A stretch of DNA of 64,000 nucleotides from Paraburkholderia piptadeniae. Its GTDB lineage: Bacteria; Pseudomonadota; Gammaproteobacteria; Burkholderiales; Burkholderiaceae. Below the pieces are notes generated by a model. It did not search any database, was not told the DNA's origin, and worked only from the letters and a program-made list of their open reading frames with translations. The position numbers were made by a program, and so were the translations under genes. This document shows, piece by piece, positions 41,982 through 51,374 of the stretch (position 1 is its first letter; each line of letters begins with the position of its first letter). The stretch is taken from the NCBI RefSeq assembly GCF_900007165.1, contig NZ_CYGY02000068.1, positions 124,001 through 188,000 on the forward strand, in the 5' to 3' direction.

Positions 41982-43727
41982 ATGAGCAAGGAACCAACGC
42001 CCGAAAACGAAGCGCCCGATCATCGGCATGCAACGGACGTGAGCAGCGCCATCGACGACGGCACGCTCGCCGAAGACCCGAGCGTGCGCGACCATCCGCG
42101 TTACCAGCAGATGTTTCCCGTCCTCCCGGATGCGGAGATCGACCGCGTGCGCCGCTTCGGCAATCTGTGCCGTTACGTGAAAGGCGAGTTGCTCTATCGC
42201 GCGGGACATCTCTGTCCAGGCGTGTTCGTCGTGTTGTCGGGCAAGGTCCGCATCGTCGGCCGCGATGGCCTCGGTCACGAGCGGATCATCCACACGTACA
42301 CGAAGCGCGGCGAGTTCACGTCGGACGTCACGCAGCTCTCCAACAAGCCAGCCGTCGTCGACGCGCATGTGGTCGAAGATGTCGAAGCGATCTTGCTTCG
42401 ACCCGACGAACTCAGCGCGATGATGATCAGCGAAGCCGATCTCGGCGAGAAGATCATGCGCGCGCTGATTCTGCGGCGCGTGCTCGTGATCGAACGCGGA
42501 CACGGCGTCGTGCTCGTCGGCCCTTCCGGTAATGCACGGCTGCTCGCATTGCAGAACTTCCTGCGGCGCAACGCGTTTCCGAGTCTGACGCTCGATGCGC
42601 GGCAGGACGCCGAAGCCATCGCGTTGCTCGAAAAGCTGACGCCGCAGCCCGACGACTTTCCTCTCGTCGTGTGTCCGAACGGCACGGTGCTGCGCAACCC
42701 GGACGAAGGGCAGCTCGCGTCGTGCCTCGGGCTGATACCCGAGTTCGATCCGACGCATGTCTACGATGTGGCCATCGTCGGCGCGGGACCGGCGGGCCTC
42801 GCGACAGCCGTTTATGCCGCATCCGAAGGGCTGTCGGTTGCTGCGCTCGATTGCCGCGCCCCTGGCGGTCAGGCGGGCACGAGCTCGCGCATCGAGAACT
42901 ATCTGGGCTTTTCGACGGGCATCACGGGCCAGGCCCTCGCGGGACGTGCGTTCGTTCAGGCGCAAAAATTCGGCGCGCACATCGGCATTCCGTGCGAAGT
43001 CAAAGCGCTGTATTGCGACAGGCAGCCGCCTTCGATCGAGCTTGCCCATGAGCGCCGCATCACCGCGCGCACGGTCGTCATCGCGAGCGGCGCCGAGTAC
43101 CGGCGTCCCGATGTCGAAGGCCTTGCACGCTTCGAAGGCTGCGGCGTCTATTACTGGGCGACGCCCATCGAGGCGAGGCTGTGCCGCAAGGAGCCTGTGC
43201 TGCTGGTCGGCGGCGGCAATTCCGCTGGGCAGGCGGCCGTGTTTCTCGCATCGCACGCCGAGCATGTGCATATGTTCATTCGCGGCGCGAGTCTCGAGCA
43301 CAGCATGTCGCACTATCTGGTCGAGCGGATCACGTCGCTGCCGAACGTCACATTGCACACGCGGATCGAACTGACGGCGCTCGAAGGCGATGCGCGGCTT
43401 GAACGCATCCACTATCGCGGCGCGGGCGGCATCGAAGGCAGCATGACCGCGCATCATCTGTTCGTCTTTATCGGCGCCGAGCCGAATACCGGCTGGCTCA
43501 AGACCTGCGGCGTATCGCTCGACAGCAAAGGCTTCGTGCTGACAGGCCCCGACATTCCCGGCTCCGGCCTGCAATCGCAATCGTTGCAGACGAGCGTCGA
43601 CGGCGTCTTTGCGATCGGCGACGTTCGCTCGGGGTCGACGAAGCGTGTCGCGTCGGCCGTGGGCGAAGGCGCCGCCGTCGTCGCGCAGATTCACCGCTTT
43701 CTCGCCGATACAAGGCAAACGCATTAG
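41982..43727 (+). CDS. Cyclic-nucleotide-binding domain fused to a thioredoxin-reductase-like flavoprotein (581 aa)
   Basis: Residues 45-165 match a cNMP-binding domain (YVKGELLYRAGHLCPGVFVVLSGKVRIVGRD...GEFTSDVTQLSNKPA). A short Rossmann-like linker (VLVGPSGNARLLALQNFLRR...) follows. From about 265 it is a thioredoxin-reductase fold: VYDVAIVGAGPAGLATAVYAASEG for FAD, ENYLGFSTGITGQAL, VLLVGGGNSAGQAAVFLA for NAD(P), and GVFAIGDVRSGSTKRVASAVGEGAA. The redox CxxC expected after GVYY is replaced by WATP, so it cannot reduce thioredoxin in the usual way. Such fusions exist in proteobacteria but their electron acceptor is unknown. Confidence 0.9.
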   Translation: MSKEPTPENEAPDHRHATDVSSAIDDGTLAEDPSVRDHPRYQQMFPVLPDAEIDRVRRFGNLCRYVKGELLYRAGHLCPGVFVVLSGKVRIVGRDGLGHERIIHTYTKRGEFTSDVTQLSNKPAVVDAHVVEDVEAILLRPDELSAMMISEADLGEKIMRALILRRVLVIERGHGVVLVGPSGNARLLALQNFLRRNAFPSLTLDARQDAEAIALLEKLTPQPDDFPLVVCPNGTVLRNPDEGQLASCLGLIPEFDPTHVYDVAIVGAGPAGLATAVYAASEGLSVAALDCRAPGGQAGTSSRIENYLGFSTGITGQALAGRAFVQAQKFGAHIGIPCEVKALYCDRQPPSIELAHERRITARTVVIASGAEYRRPDVEGLARFEGCGVYYWATPIEARLCRKEPVLLVGGGNSAGQAAVFLASHAEHVHMFIRGASLEHSMSHYLVERITSLPNVTLHTRIELTALEGDARLERIHYRGAGGIEGSMTAHHLFVFIGAEPNTGWLKTCGVSLDSKGFVLTGPDIPGSGLQSQSLQTSVDGVFAIGDVRSGSTKRVASAVGEGAAVVAQIHRFLADTRQTH

Positions 43728-43903
43728 GCGACTTCGCGTCGCATCTACGCTGCGACGTGCGCTTCCCGCTCTTCCGTCCGCGCGAGATCGAAATATCAGG
43801 CAGCCACGGGATCTGCTGTGCAACCGTTTCGCGTCGTGCATGATCCCGCCATCTGCATCGGGCAGTCCAGGTTCAACCGATAAAACGCCTAACAGGGGGA
43901 ATC

Positions 43904-44216
43904 ATGTCGGCTGTGTCGGCATTCAAGCTGGTGCTGCTTTCGATGATGGCGATCGTCGCGCTGGAACTGGTCGCGAAGCGCCTGCGCCTGCCGCCCGCGG
44001 CAGCGTTGCTGGTAGGTGGCGCCGCCATGGCATTCGCGCCGGGCCTGCCTCGAAGCCCGCAATGCGCACTATGACGTCGTGCTGGCGGCCATCGCATGCG
44101 GACGCGCGGAGCTGTTGCGCATGCATCGGACGGGCCAGATCCACGACCAGCTGCTGCACATCCTCCAACACGATCTGGATTTGCAGGAGATGTCCTCCCG
44201 GCACGCGCGCGGATAG
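43904..44216 (+). pseudogene. Na+/H+ antiporter gene reduced to its two ends by an internal deletion
   Basis: ATG 43904 opens MSAVSAFKLVLLSMMAIVAL ELVAKRLRLPPAAALLVGGAAMAFAPGLP, the first membrane segment of a CPA1-type sodium/proton antiporter. At about 44050 it changes into another frame that reads LEARNAHYDVVLAAIACGRA ELLRMHRTGQIHDQLLHILQ HDLDLQEMS, the typical cytoplasmic tail of the same family. Some 400 codons are missing and the frames do not match. The gene is dead. Confidence 0.75.
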
Positions 44217-44238
44217 AACCCGGCGCGCACCGGCAGCG

Positions 44239-45147
44239 CTACGCCCGCACGCGCGCCTCCACCCGCTCCGTCTCGCGGGCCATCGCAACGAATGCCGTCA
44301 GATAGTCGATCGCGTCATCGGATTCGCGCGTGCCGAGAAAGATCTGCTTGGCGATGCCCTTCTTGCCGAGCCGCAGCGGCGTGATCGGCATCCAGTCCGC
44401 GTACTCTTCCGCGAGCCAGCGCGGCAGCGCCGCGACGCCCCGGCCGCTCGCGACCATCTGCAGCATGATGTCCGTCGTTTCGATCACCTTGTGACGCTTC
44501 GGCACGACGTTGGCGGGCGTCAGAAATTGCGTGTAGATGTCGAGCCGGTCCGTTTCGACGGGATAGGTGATCAGCACTTCCGAAGCCAGATGCTCCGGCG
44601 CGACATACGGCTCTTTCGCTAGCGCATGCCCGTCGGCGACGACGAGCACCTGCTCGTAATCGAACACTGGCTGGAACCGCAGCCCCGGCTTCTTCAGCGG
44701 ATCGGGCGTGACGAGCACATCGATGTCATAGCCGAACAACGCACCGATGCCGCCGAACTGAAAACGCTGCTTCACGTCGACATCGACATCCGGCCAGCGC
44801 GCGAGATACGGCGACACGACCTTGAGCAGCCATTGATAGCACGGATGGCATTCCATGCCGATGCGCAGCGTGCCGCGCTCGCCCTGCGCGTACTGCTTCA
44901 TGCGCGCTTCCGCATGCTCGAACTGTGGGAGCATGCGGTTCGCGAGTCCAAGAAGGTACTGGCCCGCCTGCGTGAGGCGCATCGCGCGTCCCTCGCGCGT
45001 CCAGACGGGCGTGCCCAGTTGCTGCTCCAGCTTCTTCACAGTGTGACTCAACGCCGACTGTGTGAGATTCAGCACATCGGCAGCAGCCGTGAGCGATCCC
45101 TGGCGCTCCACCTCTCTGATCACCATCAGATGACTGCGTTCGAGCAT
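44239..45147 (-). CDS. metR: LysR-type activator MetR (302 aa)
   Basis: Start MLERSHLMVIREVERQGSLT AAADVLNLTQSALSHTVKKL EQQLGTPVW is the MetR helix-turn-helix, preceded by GGAGGCGGG. The effector domain has IGMECHPCYQWLLKVVSPYL, typical of MetR, which senses homocysteine. It is divergent from metE, the classical MetR target, with 111 bases between the starts. Confidence 0.95.
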   Translation of the reverse strand: MLERSHLMVIREVERQGSLTAAADVLNLTQSALSHTVKKLEQQLGTPVWTREGRAMRLTQAGQYLLGLANRMLPQFEHAEARMKQYAQGERGTLRIGMECHPCYQWLLKVVSPYLARWPDVDVDVKQRFQFGGIGALFGYDIDVLVTPDPLKKPGLRFQPVFDYEQVLVVADGHALAKEPYVAPEHLASEVLITYPVETDRLDIYTQFLTPANVVPKRHKVIETTDIMLQMVASGRGVAALPRWLAEEYADWMPITPLRLGKKGIAKQIFLGTRESDDAIDYLTAFVAMARETERVEARVRA

Positions 45148-45177
45148 CCCGCCTCCATGAACAAAACTAATGCACAC

Positions 45178-45202
45178 ATGAAATAAATCAATTTTTATTC
45201 AT
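45178..45202. promoter_or_regulatory. Candidate MetR site in the metR-metE intergenic region
   Basis: ATGAA at 45178 and TTCAT ending at 45202 form a dyad in an AT-rich tract. The known MetR box is TGAA-N5-TTCA; here the arms are 15 bases apart, so the match is partial and could represent two half-sites. Confidence 0.3.
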
Positions 45203-45258
45203 ACATCGAAAATTCTATCATCGCTTTCAGGCTCTTTTCTCTGGACGGCATAAGAACG

Positions 45259-47562
45259 ATGGTCACGACGCACAATCTTGGTTTCCCGCGCATCGGCGCA
45301 AACCGCGAATTGAAATTCGCACTCGAGAGCTACTGGAAAGCCGAGTCATCGCGCGACGAGCTGAAGGCCGTCGGCGCGCAGCTTCGCGCGCGTCACTGGA
45401 AGGATCAGGCGCGCCTCGGCTTCGTACCCGTCGGCGACTTCGCCTTCTATGACCAGGTGCTCGACATGAGCTTCACGCTCGGCAATCTGCCCGAGCGCGT
45501 GCGCGGCTTTCATGGCGACGCGCTCGACAACGCTTTCCGCGTCGCGCGCGGCCGCTCGGCTCAAGGCGCGGAAGACCATCACGCATGCTGCGGCGGCGTG
45601 GCCGCCGGCGAAATGACCAAGTGGTTCGACACGAACTATCACTACATCGTCCCCGAGTTCGACGCGCACACGCAGTTCTCGCTCGATCCTTCGCGTCTCA
45701 TCGAACAGCTTGCGCAAGCGCGCGCAGTCGGCGTGAACGCGAAGCCCGTGATCATCGGGCCGGTCACGTATCTATGGCTCGGCAAATCGAAGGACGGCTC
45801 CGACAAGCTCGCGCTGTTGCCGCGCCTGCTACCCGTGTACGCGGCGCTGCTCGATTACTTCACGGCGCAGGGCGTCGAGTGGGTGCAGATCGACGAACCG
45901 GCGCTCGTGACGGAACTCGATGCGAAATGGCGCGAAGCGTTCGTCACCGCATACGACGCGCTGTCGGCACGGCGCGTGCGGCTGCTGCTTGCGACTTACT
46001 TCGGGCCGTTGCAGGACAATCTCGAACTTGCGTGCAAGCTGCCCGTCGACGGCCTGCATATCGACGCGATCAATTCACGCGATGAAGTCGCGCAGGTCGC
46101 GGCGCAACTGCCGGATTCGGCGGTGCTGTCGGTGGGCGCGATCAACGGCCGCAATATCTGGAAGACCGATCTGAACGCGGCGCTGCAATGGCTCGAACCG
46201 CTGCATCGCACGCTCGGCGACCGGTTGTGGATCGCGCCGTCGTGCTCGCTGCTGCATGTACCCGTCGATCTCGACAGCGAGCAGAAGCTCGACGCCGAAA
46301 TCAGATCGTGGCTCGCGTTCGCGCTGCAAAAGCTCGACGAACTGACGGTGCTGGCCGGCGCGCTGAACAACGGCCGTACTTCCGTCGCGGCTGCGCTCGA
46401 CGCGAACGCAAAGGCCATTGAAAGCCGCCGCGTCTCGCCGCGCGTGCACAACCCGGCTGTGAAGGCGGCCATCGCGCGCATCGATGCCGCGCTCGGCCAA
46501 CGTGCGAGCACGTATGCGCAGCGCGCCGAAAAGCAGGCGGCGCTGCTCGATCTGCCTGCGTATCCGACGACCACGATCGGCTCGTTCCCGCAAACGAACG
46601 AAATCCGTCACGCGCGCAGCGAGTTCAGGCGCGGCGCACTCGATCAGGCGGGCTACAAGGCGGCGATGGAACGCGAGATCACACGCGCCGTGAAGGAACA
46701 GGAAGCGCTCGGCCTCGATGTGCTCGTGCATGGCGAAGCCGAACGCAACGACATGGTCGAATACTTCGGCGAGCAGCTCGACGGCTATGTATTCAGCCAG
46801 TTCGGCTGGGTGCAGTCGTATGGCTCGCGTTGCGTGAAGCCGCCGATCCTGTTCGGCGACATCAGCCGCCCGAAGGCGATGACAGTCGAATGGACGCGAT
46901 ACGCGCAATCGCAAACGAGCAAGCCGATGAAAGGCATGCTGACCGGGCCCGTCACGATCCTGAACTGGTCGTTCGTGCGCGACGATCAGCCTCGTTCGGT
47001 GTCGTGCCATCAACTGGCGCTCGCGATTCGCGACGAAGTGCTCGACCTGGAAAGCGCAGGCGTGCGCATCATCCAGATCGACGAGGCCGCGCTGCGCGAA
47101 GGGCTGCCGCTGCGCCGCTCGCAGTGGAACGCGTATCTGCAATGGGCGGTGGAATCGTTCCGCATCGCCGCGAACGGTGTGAAGGACGAAACGCAGATCC
47201 ATACGCACATGTGCTATTCGGAGTTCAACGACATCATCGCGTCGATTGCCGATATGGACGCCGATGTGATCACGATCGAAACGTCGCGCTCCGACATGGA
47301 GCTGCTCGATGCTTTCGACGACTTCAACTATCCGAACCAGATCGGGCCCGGCGTCTACGACATTCATTCGCCGAACATTCCGAGCGAGGACCACATCGTG
47401 AACCTGATGCAGAAGGCGGCGGCGCGGATTCCTGCGGAGCGTTTATGGGTGAACCCGGATTGCGGCCTGAAAACGCGCGCGTGGGAAGAAGTGACCCCCG
47501 CGCTGACGAACATGGTCGCGGCCGCGCGCACGCTGCGGCAATTGCCCGCTACGCACGACTAG
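45259..47562 (+). CDS. metE: Cobalamin-independent methionine synthase (767 aa)
   Basis: Full-length MetE: MVTTHNLGFPRIGANRELKF ALESYWK at the start, HHACCGGVAAGEMTKWFDTNYHYIVPE in the N-terminal barrel and, in the catalytic barrel, YPTTTIGSFPQTNEIRHARS, IQIDEAALREGLPLRR, the zinc ligands of HMCYSEFND, and NPDCGLKTRAWEE. It methylates homocysteine with methyltetrahydrofolate polyglutamate. The divergent metR would activate it when homocysteine accumulates. Confidence 0.98.
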   Translation: MVTTHNLGFPRIGANRELKFALESYWKAESSRDELKAVGAQLRARHWKDQARLGFVPVGDFAFYDQVLDMSFTLGNLPERVRGFHGDALDNAFRVARGRSAQGAEDHHACCGGVAAGEMTKWFDTNYHYIVPEFDAHTQFSLDPSRLIEQLAQARAVGVNAKPVIIGPVTYLWLGKSKDGSDKLALLPRLLPVYAALLDYFTAQGVEWVQIDEPALVTELDAKWREAFVTAYDALSARRVRLLLATYFGPLQDNLELACKLPVDGLHIDAINSRDEVAQVAAQLPDSAVLSVGAINGRNIWKTDLNAALQWLEPLHRTLGDRLWIAPSCSLLHVPVDLDSEQKLDAEIRSWLAFALQKLDELTVLAGALNNGRTSVAAALDANAKAIESRRVSPRVHNPAVKAAIARIDAALGQRASTYAQRAEKQAALLDLPAYPTTTIGSFPQTNEIRHARSEFRRGALDQAGYKAAMEREITRAVKEQEALGLDVLVHGEAERNDMVEYFGEQLDGYVFSQFGWVQSYGSRCVKPPILFGDISRPKAMTVEWTRYAQSQTSKPMKGMLTGPVTILNWSFVRDDQPRSVSCHQLALAIRDEVLDLESAGVRIIQIDEAALREGLPLRRSQWNAYLQWAVESFRIAANGVKDETQIHTHMCYSEFNDIIASIADMDADVITIETSRSDMELLDAFDDFNYPNQIGPGVYDIHSPNIPSEDHIVNLMQKAAARIPAERLWVNPDCGLKTRAWEEVTPALTNMVAAARTLRQLPATHD

Positions 47563-47571
47563 CAATGCGCG

Positions 47572-48570
47572 CTAAAGCGATGCCTGAGCCAGCGCATCCC
47601 TGATCAGGCTGACTACTGCCGCCTGCTCCGTGGCGGGTGAAAACAACGGCGCCCGCCGTGCGCATTGCTGCTGGAGCGCTGTCAGAAACGCGCGGTCCCG
47701 GCTCGCGCGATCGAGCAGCGCCGCCAGCGCCTCGTCGTCGCCGGTCGGGAAATAGCCGTCGTAGTCACGGCCCAGCATGCCGATGTTGCCCGCAATGCGG
47801 CTGGCCAATACGGGAACGCCCGCATTCACCGCTTCGATGATCACGTTCGCGCCGCCTTCCATCACGCTCGAAATGACCATCGCGTCGGCGCTGGCGATGC
47901 GCCGCAGCGTGGCGCCGTGTGGCAGTCCCTCGTACCAGACGTAGCGCTGCACCGTGGGCCACGCCCTCGCTTGCAATGCCCGCGCCGCCAGCCGATACTC
48001 GTCTTCCAGTGCGCGGCCGATGTGGATCAGCCGGACTCGCGAATCGTCGGGCAGACGCTCCAGCGCGCGCATCGGCGTGCGCGGGTCTTTCTCCGCGCGC
48101 ATGTGACCGACGAACACGACGTCGAACGTACGGCGTCGGCGCGTCGACGGAACCTCGGTTTTGCGCGGAGGCGCGGACTGGTAGATGACACGGCATTTCG
48201 CGCGATGCGCAGCCGTCATTTCCGCCAGCCCCTCTTCCTGCAGCACGACCAGATGTGTAGCAAGATCGAGAGAGCGGCGCGCGGATTCATCGACGCGAAT
48301 GTCCCGGTAGAGATCGGTGCCCGTCAGCACGACGACGCGGGGACGATCCGGGCAAGCCTCGGCAAACCTGGCGATACTCGGAGCCGAACGCCGCGCGTGC
48401 AAGGCAATCAGACAGGCAGGCGGCTCGTGTCGCTGATCGGCGGGAGGCCATTCGGCGTCGAGCGAAACCTGGTAGTCTGTTCGCAGGAACCTGAGCCAGC
48501 GATTGGCCGTCTGCCAGTTTCCGTTGTTGGCGCTGCGCAGTGCGGGACTCGCGATGAATATTCTGGCCAT
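47572..48570 (-). CDS. senB: Selenosugar synthase-like glycosyltransferase SenB (332 aa)
   Basis: MARIFIASPALRSANNGNWQ TANRWLRFLRTDYQVSL is the start pattern of the TIGR04348 glycosyltransferases, now known as SenB. The GT-B donor part has VVFVGHMRAEKDPRTPMRAL ERLPDD and EGGANVIIEAVNAGVPVLAS. SenB makes a selenosugar from UDP-sugar and selenophosphate. The start lies only 10 bases from the senA start on the other strand. A second in-frame ATG (48582) overlaps the senA start codon. The stop is ten bases after metE, convergent. Confidence 0.85.
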   Translation of the reverse strand: MARIFIASPALRSANNGNWQTANRWLRFLRTDYQVSLDAEWPPADQRHEPPACLIALHARRSAPSIARFAEACPDRPRVVVLTGTDLYRDIRVDESARRSLDLATHLVVLQEEGLAEMTAAHRAKCRVIYQSAPPRKTEVPSTRRRRTFDVVFVGHMRAEKDPRTPMRALERLPDDSRVRLIHIGRALEDEYRLAARALQARAWPTVQRYVWYEGLPHGATLRRIASADAMVISSVMEGGANVIIEAVNAGVPVLASRIAGNIGMLGRDYDGYFPTGDDEALAALLDRASRDRAFLTALQQQCARRAPLFSPATEQAAVVSLIRDALAQASL

Positions 48571-48580
48571 TGGAGGACGC

Positions 48581-49792
48581 ATGGTGGTACGGATTGGCAG
48601 AGTGACAACACGCAAACTGGACAAAGCCCGACTGGATGCGGCATTCGTCGATGCTCATCGGCAGACATGGGCGATCCTCGCAGATCTGACGCCCGCGCAG
48701 ATGCAGGTGCCTTGCGACCCCGGCATCAATCCGCCGCTGTGGGAATACGCGCATATTGCCTGGTTCACGGAACATTGGATACTGCGCGATCCGCAACGAA
48801 ACGCGCAAGGCCGGTTCGCCCCCACGCGCCCGTCGCTGCTCGCAAGCGCTGACCGATGGTTCGACTCGGGACGCGTTGCACACGACGATCGCTGGCATCT
48901 GGACCTGCCTCCGCTTGCAGAGATTATCGACTACGCGGACGCCGTGCTGGAACAGGTGCGCGCAAAGCTCGCCGCATCGACGGAATCGGACGAGGACCTC
49001 TATTACTTCCGTCTCGCGTTGTACCACGAAGACATGCATGCCGAGGCGCTGACCTACATGCGGCAGACGCTGGACTATCCGCTGCATGCGCCGCTCGCGA
49101 TGCGGCCCATCGAGCATCTCGCGGAGGCGAGCGAGGTCGCGATCGGCGGCGAGACGTTCGAGATGGGCGGATCACAGGACGACGGCTTCGTGTTCGACAA
49201 CGAAAAATGGCGACACGCAGCGTCCGTCGGGCCGGCGCAGATCGACCGCCAATGCGTGAGCAACGCGCAGTTCATGGAATTCGTCGCGGCAAACGGCTAC
49301 GAGAACGAACGCTGGTGGTCCAGCGACGGAATCGAGTGGCTCAAGCGCACCAGCCTGAAAGCGCCGAAGCTGTGGCGCGAAGCGGCGGGGGCAGGCGACG
49401 GCTCCGCGCGCTGGGAGCATCGCTGGTTCGGTCAATGGCAGCCGCTCCCGCTGTCGCAGCCGGTCTGTCACGTCAACGCGTACGAAGCGGAAGCGTTTTG
49501 CCGCTGGCAAGGCCGGCGCCTGCCGACTGAATCCGAATGGGAATACGCCGCCTGCAACGAGCTGATCGAATGGGGCGAGTCCGTGTGGGAATGGATGGCC
49601 GATCCCTTCGAGCCGTATGCGGGCTTTTCCGCGGACCCATACGAGGACTATTCGGCGCCGTGGTTTCATACGCATCGGAGCGTGCGCGGCGCGTCGTTCG
49701 TCACACGCGACCGGATGCGCAATCCCCGTTATCGAAACTTCTATCTGCCGCACCGTAGCGATATCTTCGTGGGGTTCCGTACCTGCCGTTGA
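48581..49792 (+). CDS. senA: Selenoneine synthase-like SenA (EgtB homologue, 403 aa)
   Basis: An N-terminal DinB-type bundle supplies the non-haem iron ligands: His58 in EYAHIAWF, and His149 and His153 in YHEDMHAEA. A C-terminal FGE-sulfatase domain follows (FEMGGSQDDGFVFDNEKWRH, VSNAQFMEFVAANGYEN, RRLPTESEWEYAA, SVWEWMADPF, GFRTCR). EgtB and SenA have this plan; the divergent SenB partner favours SenA, which joins selenosugar to hercynine. GGAGGACGC precedes the ATG. No SelD-like senC or egtD is in the window. Confidence 0.85.
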   Translation: MVVRIGRVTTRKLDKARLDAAFVDAHRQTWAILADLTPAQMQVPCDPGINPPLWEYAHIAWFTEHWILRDPQRNAQGRFAPTRPSLLASADRWFDSGRVAHDDRWHLDLPPLAEIIDYADAVLEQVRAKLAASTESDEDLYYFRLALYHEDMHAEALTYMRQTLDYPLHAPLAMRPIEHLAEASEVAIGGETFEMGGSQDDGFVFDNEKWRHAASVGPAQIDRQCVSNAQFMEFVAANGYENERWWSSDGIEWLKRTSLKAPKLWREAAGAGDGSARWEHRWFGQWQPLPLSQPVCHVNAYEAEAFCRWQGRRLPTESEWEYAACNELIEWGESVWEWMADPFEPYAGFSADPYEDYSAPWFHTHRSVRGASFVTRDRMRNPRYRNFYLPHRSDIFVGFRTCR

Positions 49793-49898
49793 CCGCGCGC
49801 TTCATCGTTCCGTGCTTCTCGCCTCATTTCACGCGCCTCCCGTTCGAGCCGCGCGACGACGCGAGCGTAATCGCGTCAGCCTGCCGAAGGCAATCGAA

Positions 49899-50039
49899 AT
49901 GCAGAAAGCCGACGAGAAGATGAACCTCCTGATGGACGACGCCGAGCGCAGCAGCGTCGTCCCCGTCAGCCGGGCGCGCGCCGCGCAACTGAAAGAGCGG
50001 TTCGGCGTGGTGCGAAGGCGCGGGACTTCAAGAGAATAA
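49899..50039 (+). CDS. Possible small protein (46 aa)
   Basis: Between senA and the stress protein (49793-50373) the only frame with protein-like character is MQKADEKMNLLMDDAERSSV VPVSRARAAQLKERFGVVRR RGTSRE. It has an acidic helix followed by a basic end, and no clear ribosome binding site. It could equally be non-coding. The rest of this 580-base space shows nothing recognisable. Confidence 0.3.
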   Translation: MQKADEKMNLLMDDAERSSVVPVSRARAAQLKERFGVVRRRGTSRE

Positions 50040-50373
50040 TGGGCCGCCGATCGCATTTGACGCCTTGAGCGGAGGGCGCGCCCGTGATCGCCGCTTGCAA
50101 TGGCAACGAAGGGCAACGGCCGGATAACATCGAGTTGCGCATCGCGTTCGACCCGGCAGCAAACGGCTCGCGACACTTGCCGCCGTGAGCATCGCCTCCG
50201 TCGAGTTTTCTCGCGTTCAGATGAGGTTGTCGACGTGCTGTGGCGTTCTGCCGCCCGGGATGGAAAATGGCCGGATGACCATCGTCAATACCCGAGCGAC
50301 GGCAAGAGGAATACTGGTCACGTGTCGGCCTGATTGTCTCTGTCACTGCCGCGCGATGCGCGACTCACTATCC

Positions 50374-50796
50374 ATGTTCAAACACATTCTTCTTCCCGTC
50401 GACGGTTCCGACGTATCGCGCAGGGCCGTTTCAAGTGCCATCGAGTTCGCGCGGATCAGTGGCGCGCGTCTTACACCCTATACCTGCGTACACGACCAGT
50501 GGATTCCAACCGATAACGAACTGTGGCCTGAATACGCGTCACACGCGCAGGATGAGGCCCGGGCAGAGCACGCGAAGATCGAGGAAGCCGCCGCGCAAAA
50601 TGGCGTGCATTGCGTCGGTGCCACGTCGGTCGCGTCGTCGCCCTATCTGGGGATCATCGCCAAGGCGATGGAACTCGAATGTGACGTGATCTTCATGGCG
50701 TCGCACGGCCGGAACCGGGTCAGCAGCCTTTTGCTGGGCAGCGAAACGCAGAAGGTGCTCAGCCACAGCGCGATTCCCGTCCTCGTCTTTCGCTGA
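50374..50796 (+). CDS. Universal stress protein, UspA family (140 aa)
   Basis: MFKHILLPVDGSDVSRRAVS SAIEFARISGARL opens a UspA domain. DVIFMASHGRNRVSSLLLGS ETQKVLSHSAIPVLVFR contains the ATP-binding G-x2-G-x9-G-S/T motif in slightly altered form (HGRNRVSSLLLGSETQK). Stands alone with a poor ribosome binding site. Confidence 0.92.
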   Translation: MFKHILLPVDGSDVSRRAVSSAIEFARISGARLTPYTCVHDQWIPTDNELWPEYASHAQDEARAEHAKIEEAAAQNGVHCVGATSVASSPYLGIIAKAMELECDVIFMASHGRNRVSSLLLGSETQKVLSHSAIPVLVFR

Positions 50797-51074
50797 AGTC
50801 ACCATGCCACGATTTCAGGTCCCGAGCGACGTGACGAAGAATGCGACGAGATCGGTGCCTTTTGAGCACCGCTCGTCCATCGGCGCGTGACCCGACGTGA
50901 CCAGGTGTGGCGAGACGCCCGCACAGATGCGCTCACGATCTGCGAGCTTGCCCTGGAAGGCGAAGGCGCATAGCCTCGCCGATGCCACCGCTGTTGCTAT
51001 CGGCGGCATGTTTGTTTTCGGCTTCGCGGGCGGTCCGGATATAGAGTCTCCGGCTCCGGGCCTTCCCCTATTCG

Positions 51075-51374
51075 CTATCCTTTTTCGTCGTTGCTCTTTG
51101 TCGTAGCAGGGGATAAGGGAAGCGCAATACCGAGCGCATCTGCGGCTTTGTCGAGCGTGCCGTCCCGGCACCATTGACGATATTTCATGTAGCACGTCTG
51201 CGCAGGCGGGCCGTCGCGCGGCAGATGATGCCAGCGCTCGTGTTGCGTCAGCACCCATAAGATCGCGTTCAGGAGTTCGCGCGGGTCACGGGGCACGCGA
51301 CCGTATCTGCGCATCCTGTCGCAAGGGAACAGGTGCGCGACCTTGTCCCAAATCTTCATCGGACAATGGTTCAA
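51075..51374 (-). CDS. DUF4096/IS5-type transposase N-terminal domain protein (99 aa), possibly frameshifted start
   Basis: IWDKVAHLFPCDRMRRYGRV PRDPRELLNAILWVLTQHER WHHLPRDGPP is the insertion-element helical domain found at the N-terminus of IS5 transposases and in short stand-alone proteins of Paraburkholderia. No DDE domain follows and no IS ends are visible. A good-looking start, ATG 51381 reading MSFEPLSDE, is in another frame and joins the conserved IWDKV by a one-base shift near 51360, hinting at a lesion. Otherwise the start is TTG 51374 or ATG 51359. Confidence 0.6.
   Translation of the reverse strand: MNHCPMKIWDKVAHLFPCDRMRRYGRVPRDPRELLNAILWVLTQHERWHHLPRDGPPAQTCYMKYRQWCRDGTLDKAADALGIALPLSPATTKSNDEKG

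Noticed and set aside
41958..43841. 627-codon minus-strand frame opposite the cNMP/flavoprotein gene
   Set aside because: Mirror frame of a well-supported gene, with low-complexity Arg/Ala content.
48503..48580. Earlier start for senA adding 26 residues
   Set aside because: The extension is antisense to the senB N-terminus and lacks a ribosome binding site, whereas GGAGGACGC precedes ATG 48581.
50815..51258. Minus-strand frame after the universal stress protein
   Set aside because: No recognisable family, no ribosome binding site and composition like random GC-rich sequence; it also overlaps the transposase-domain gene.
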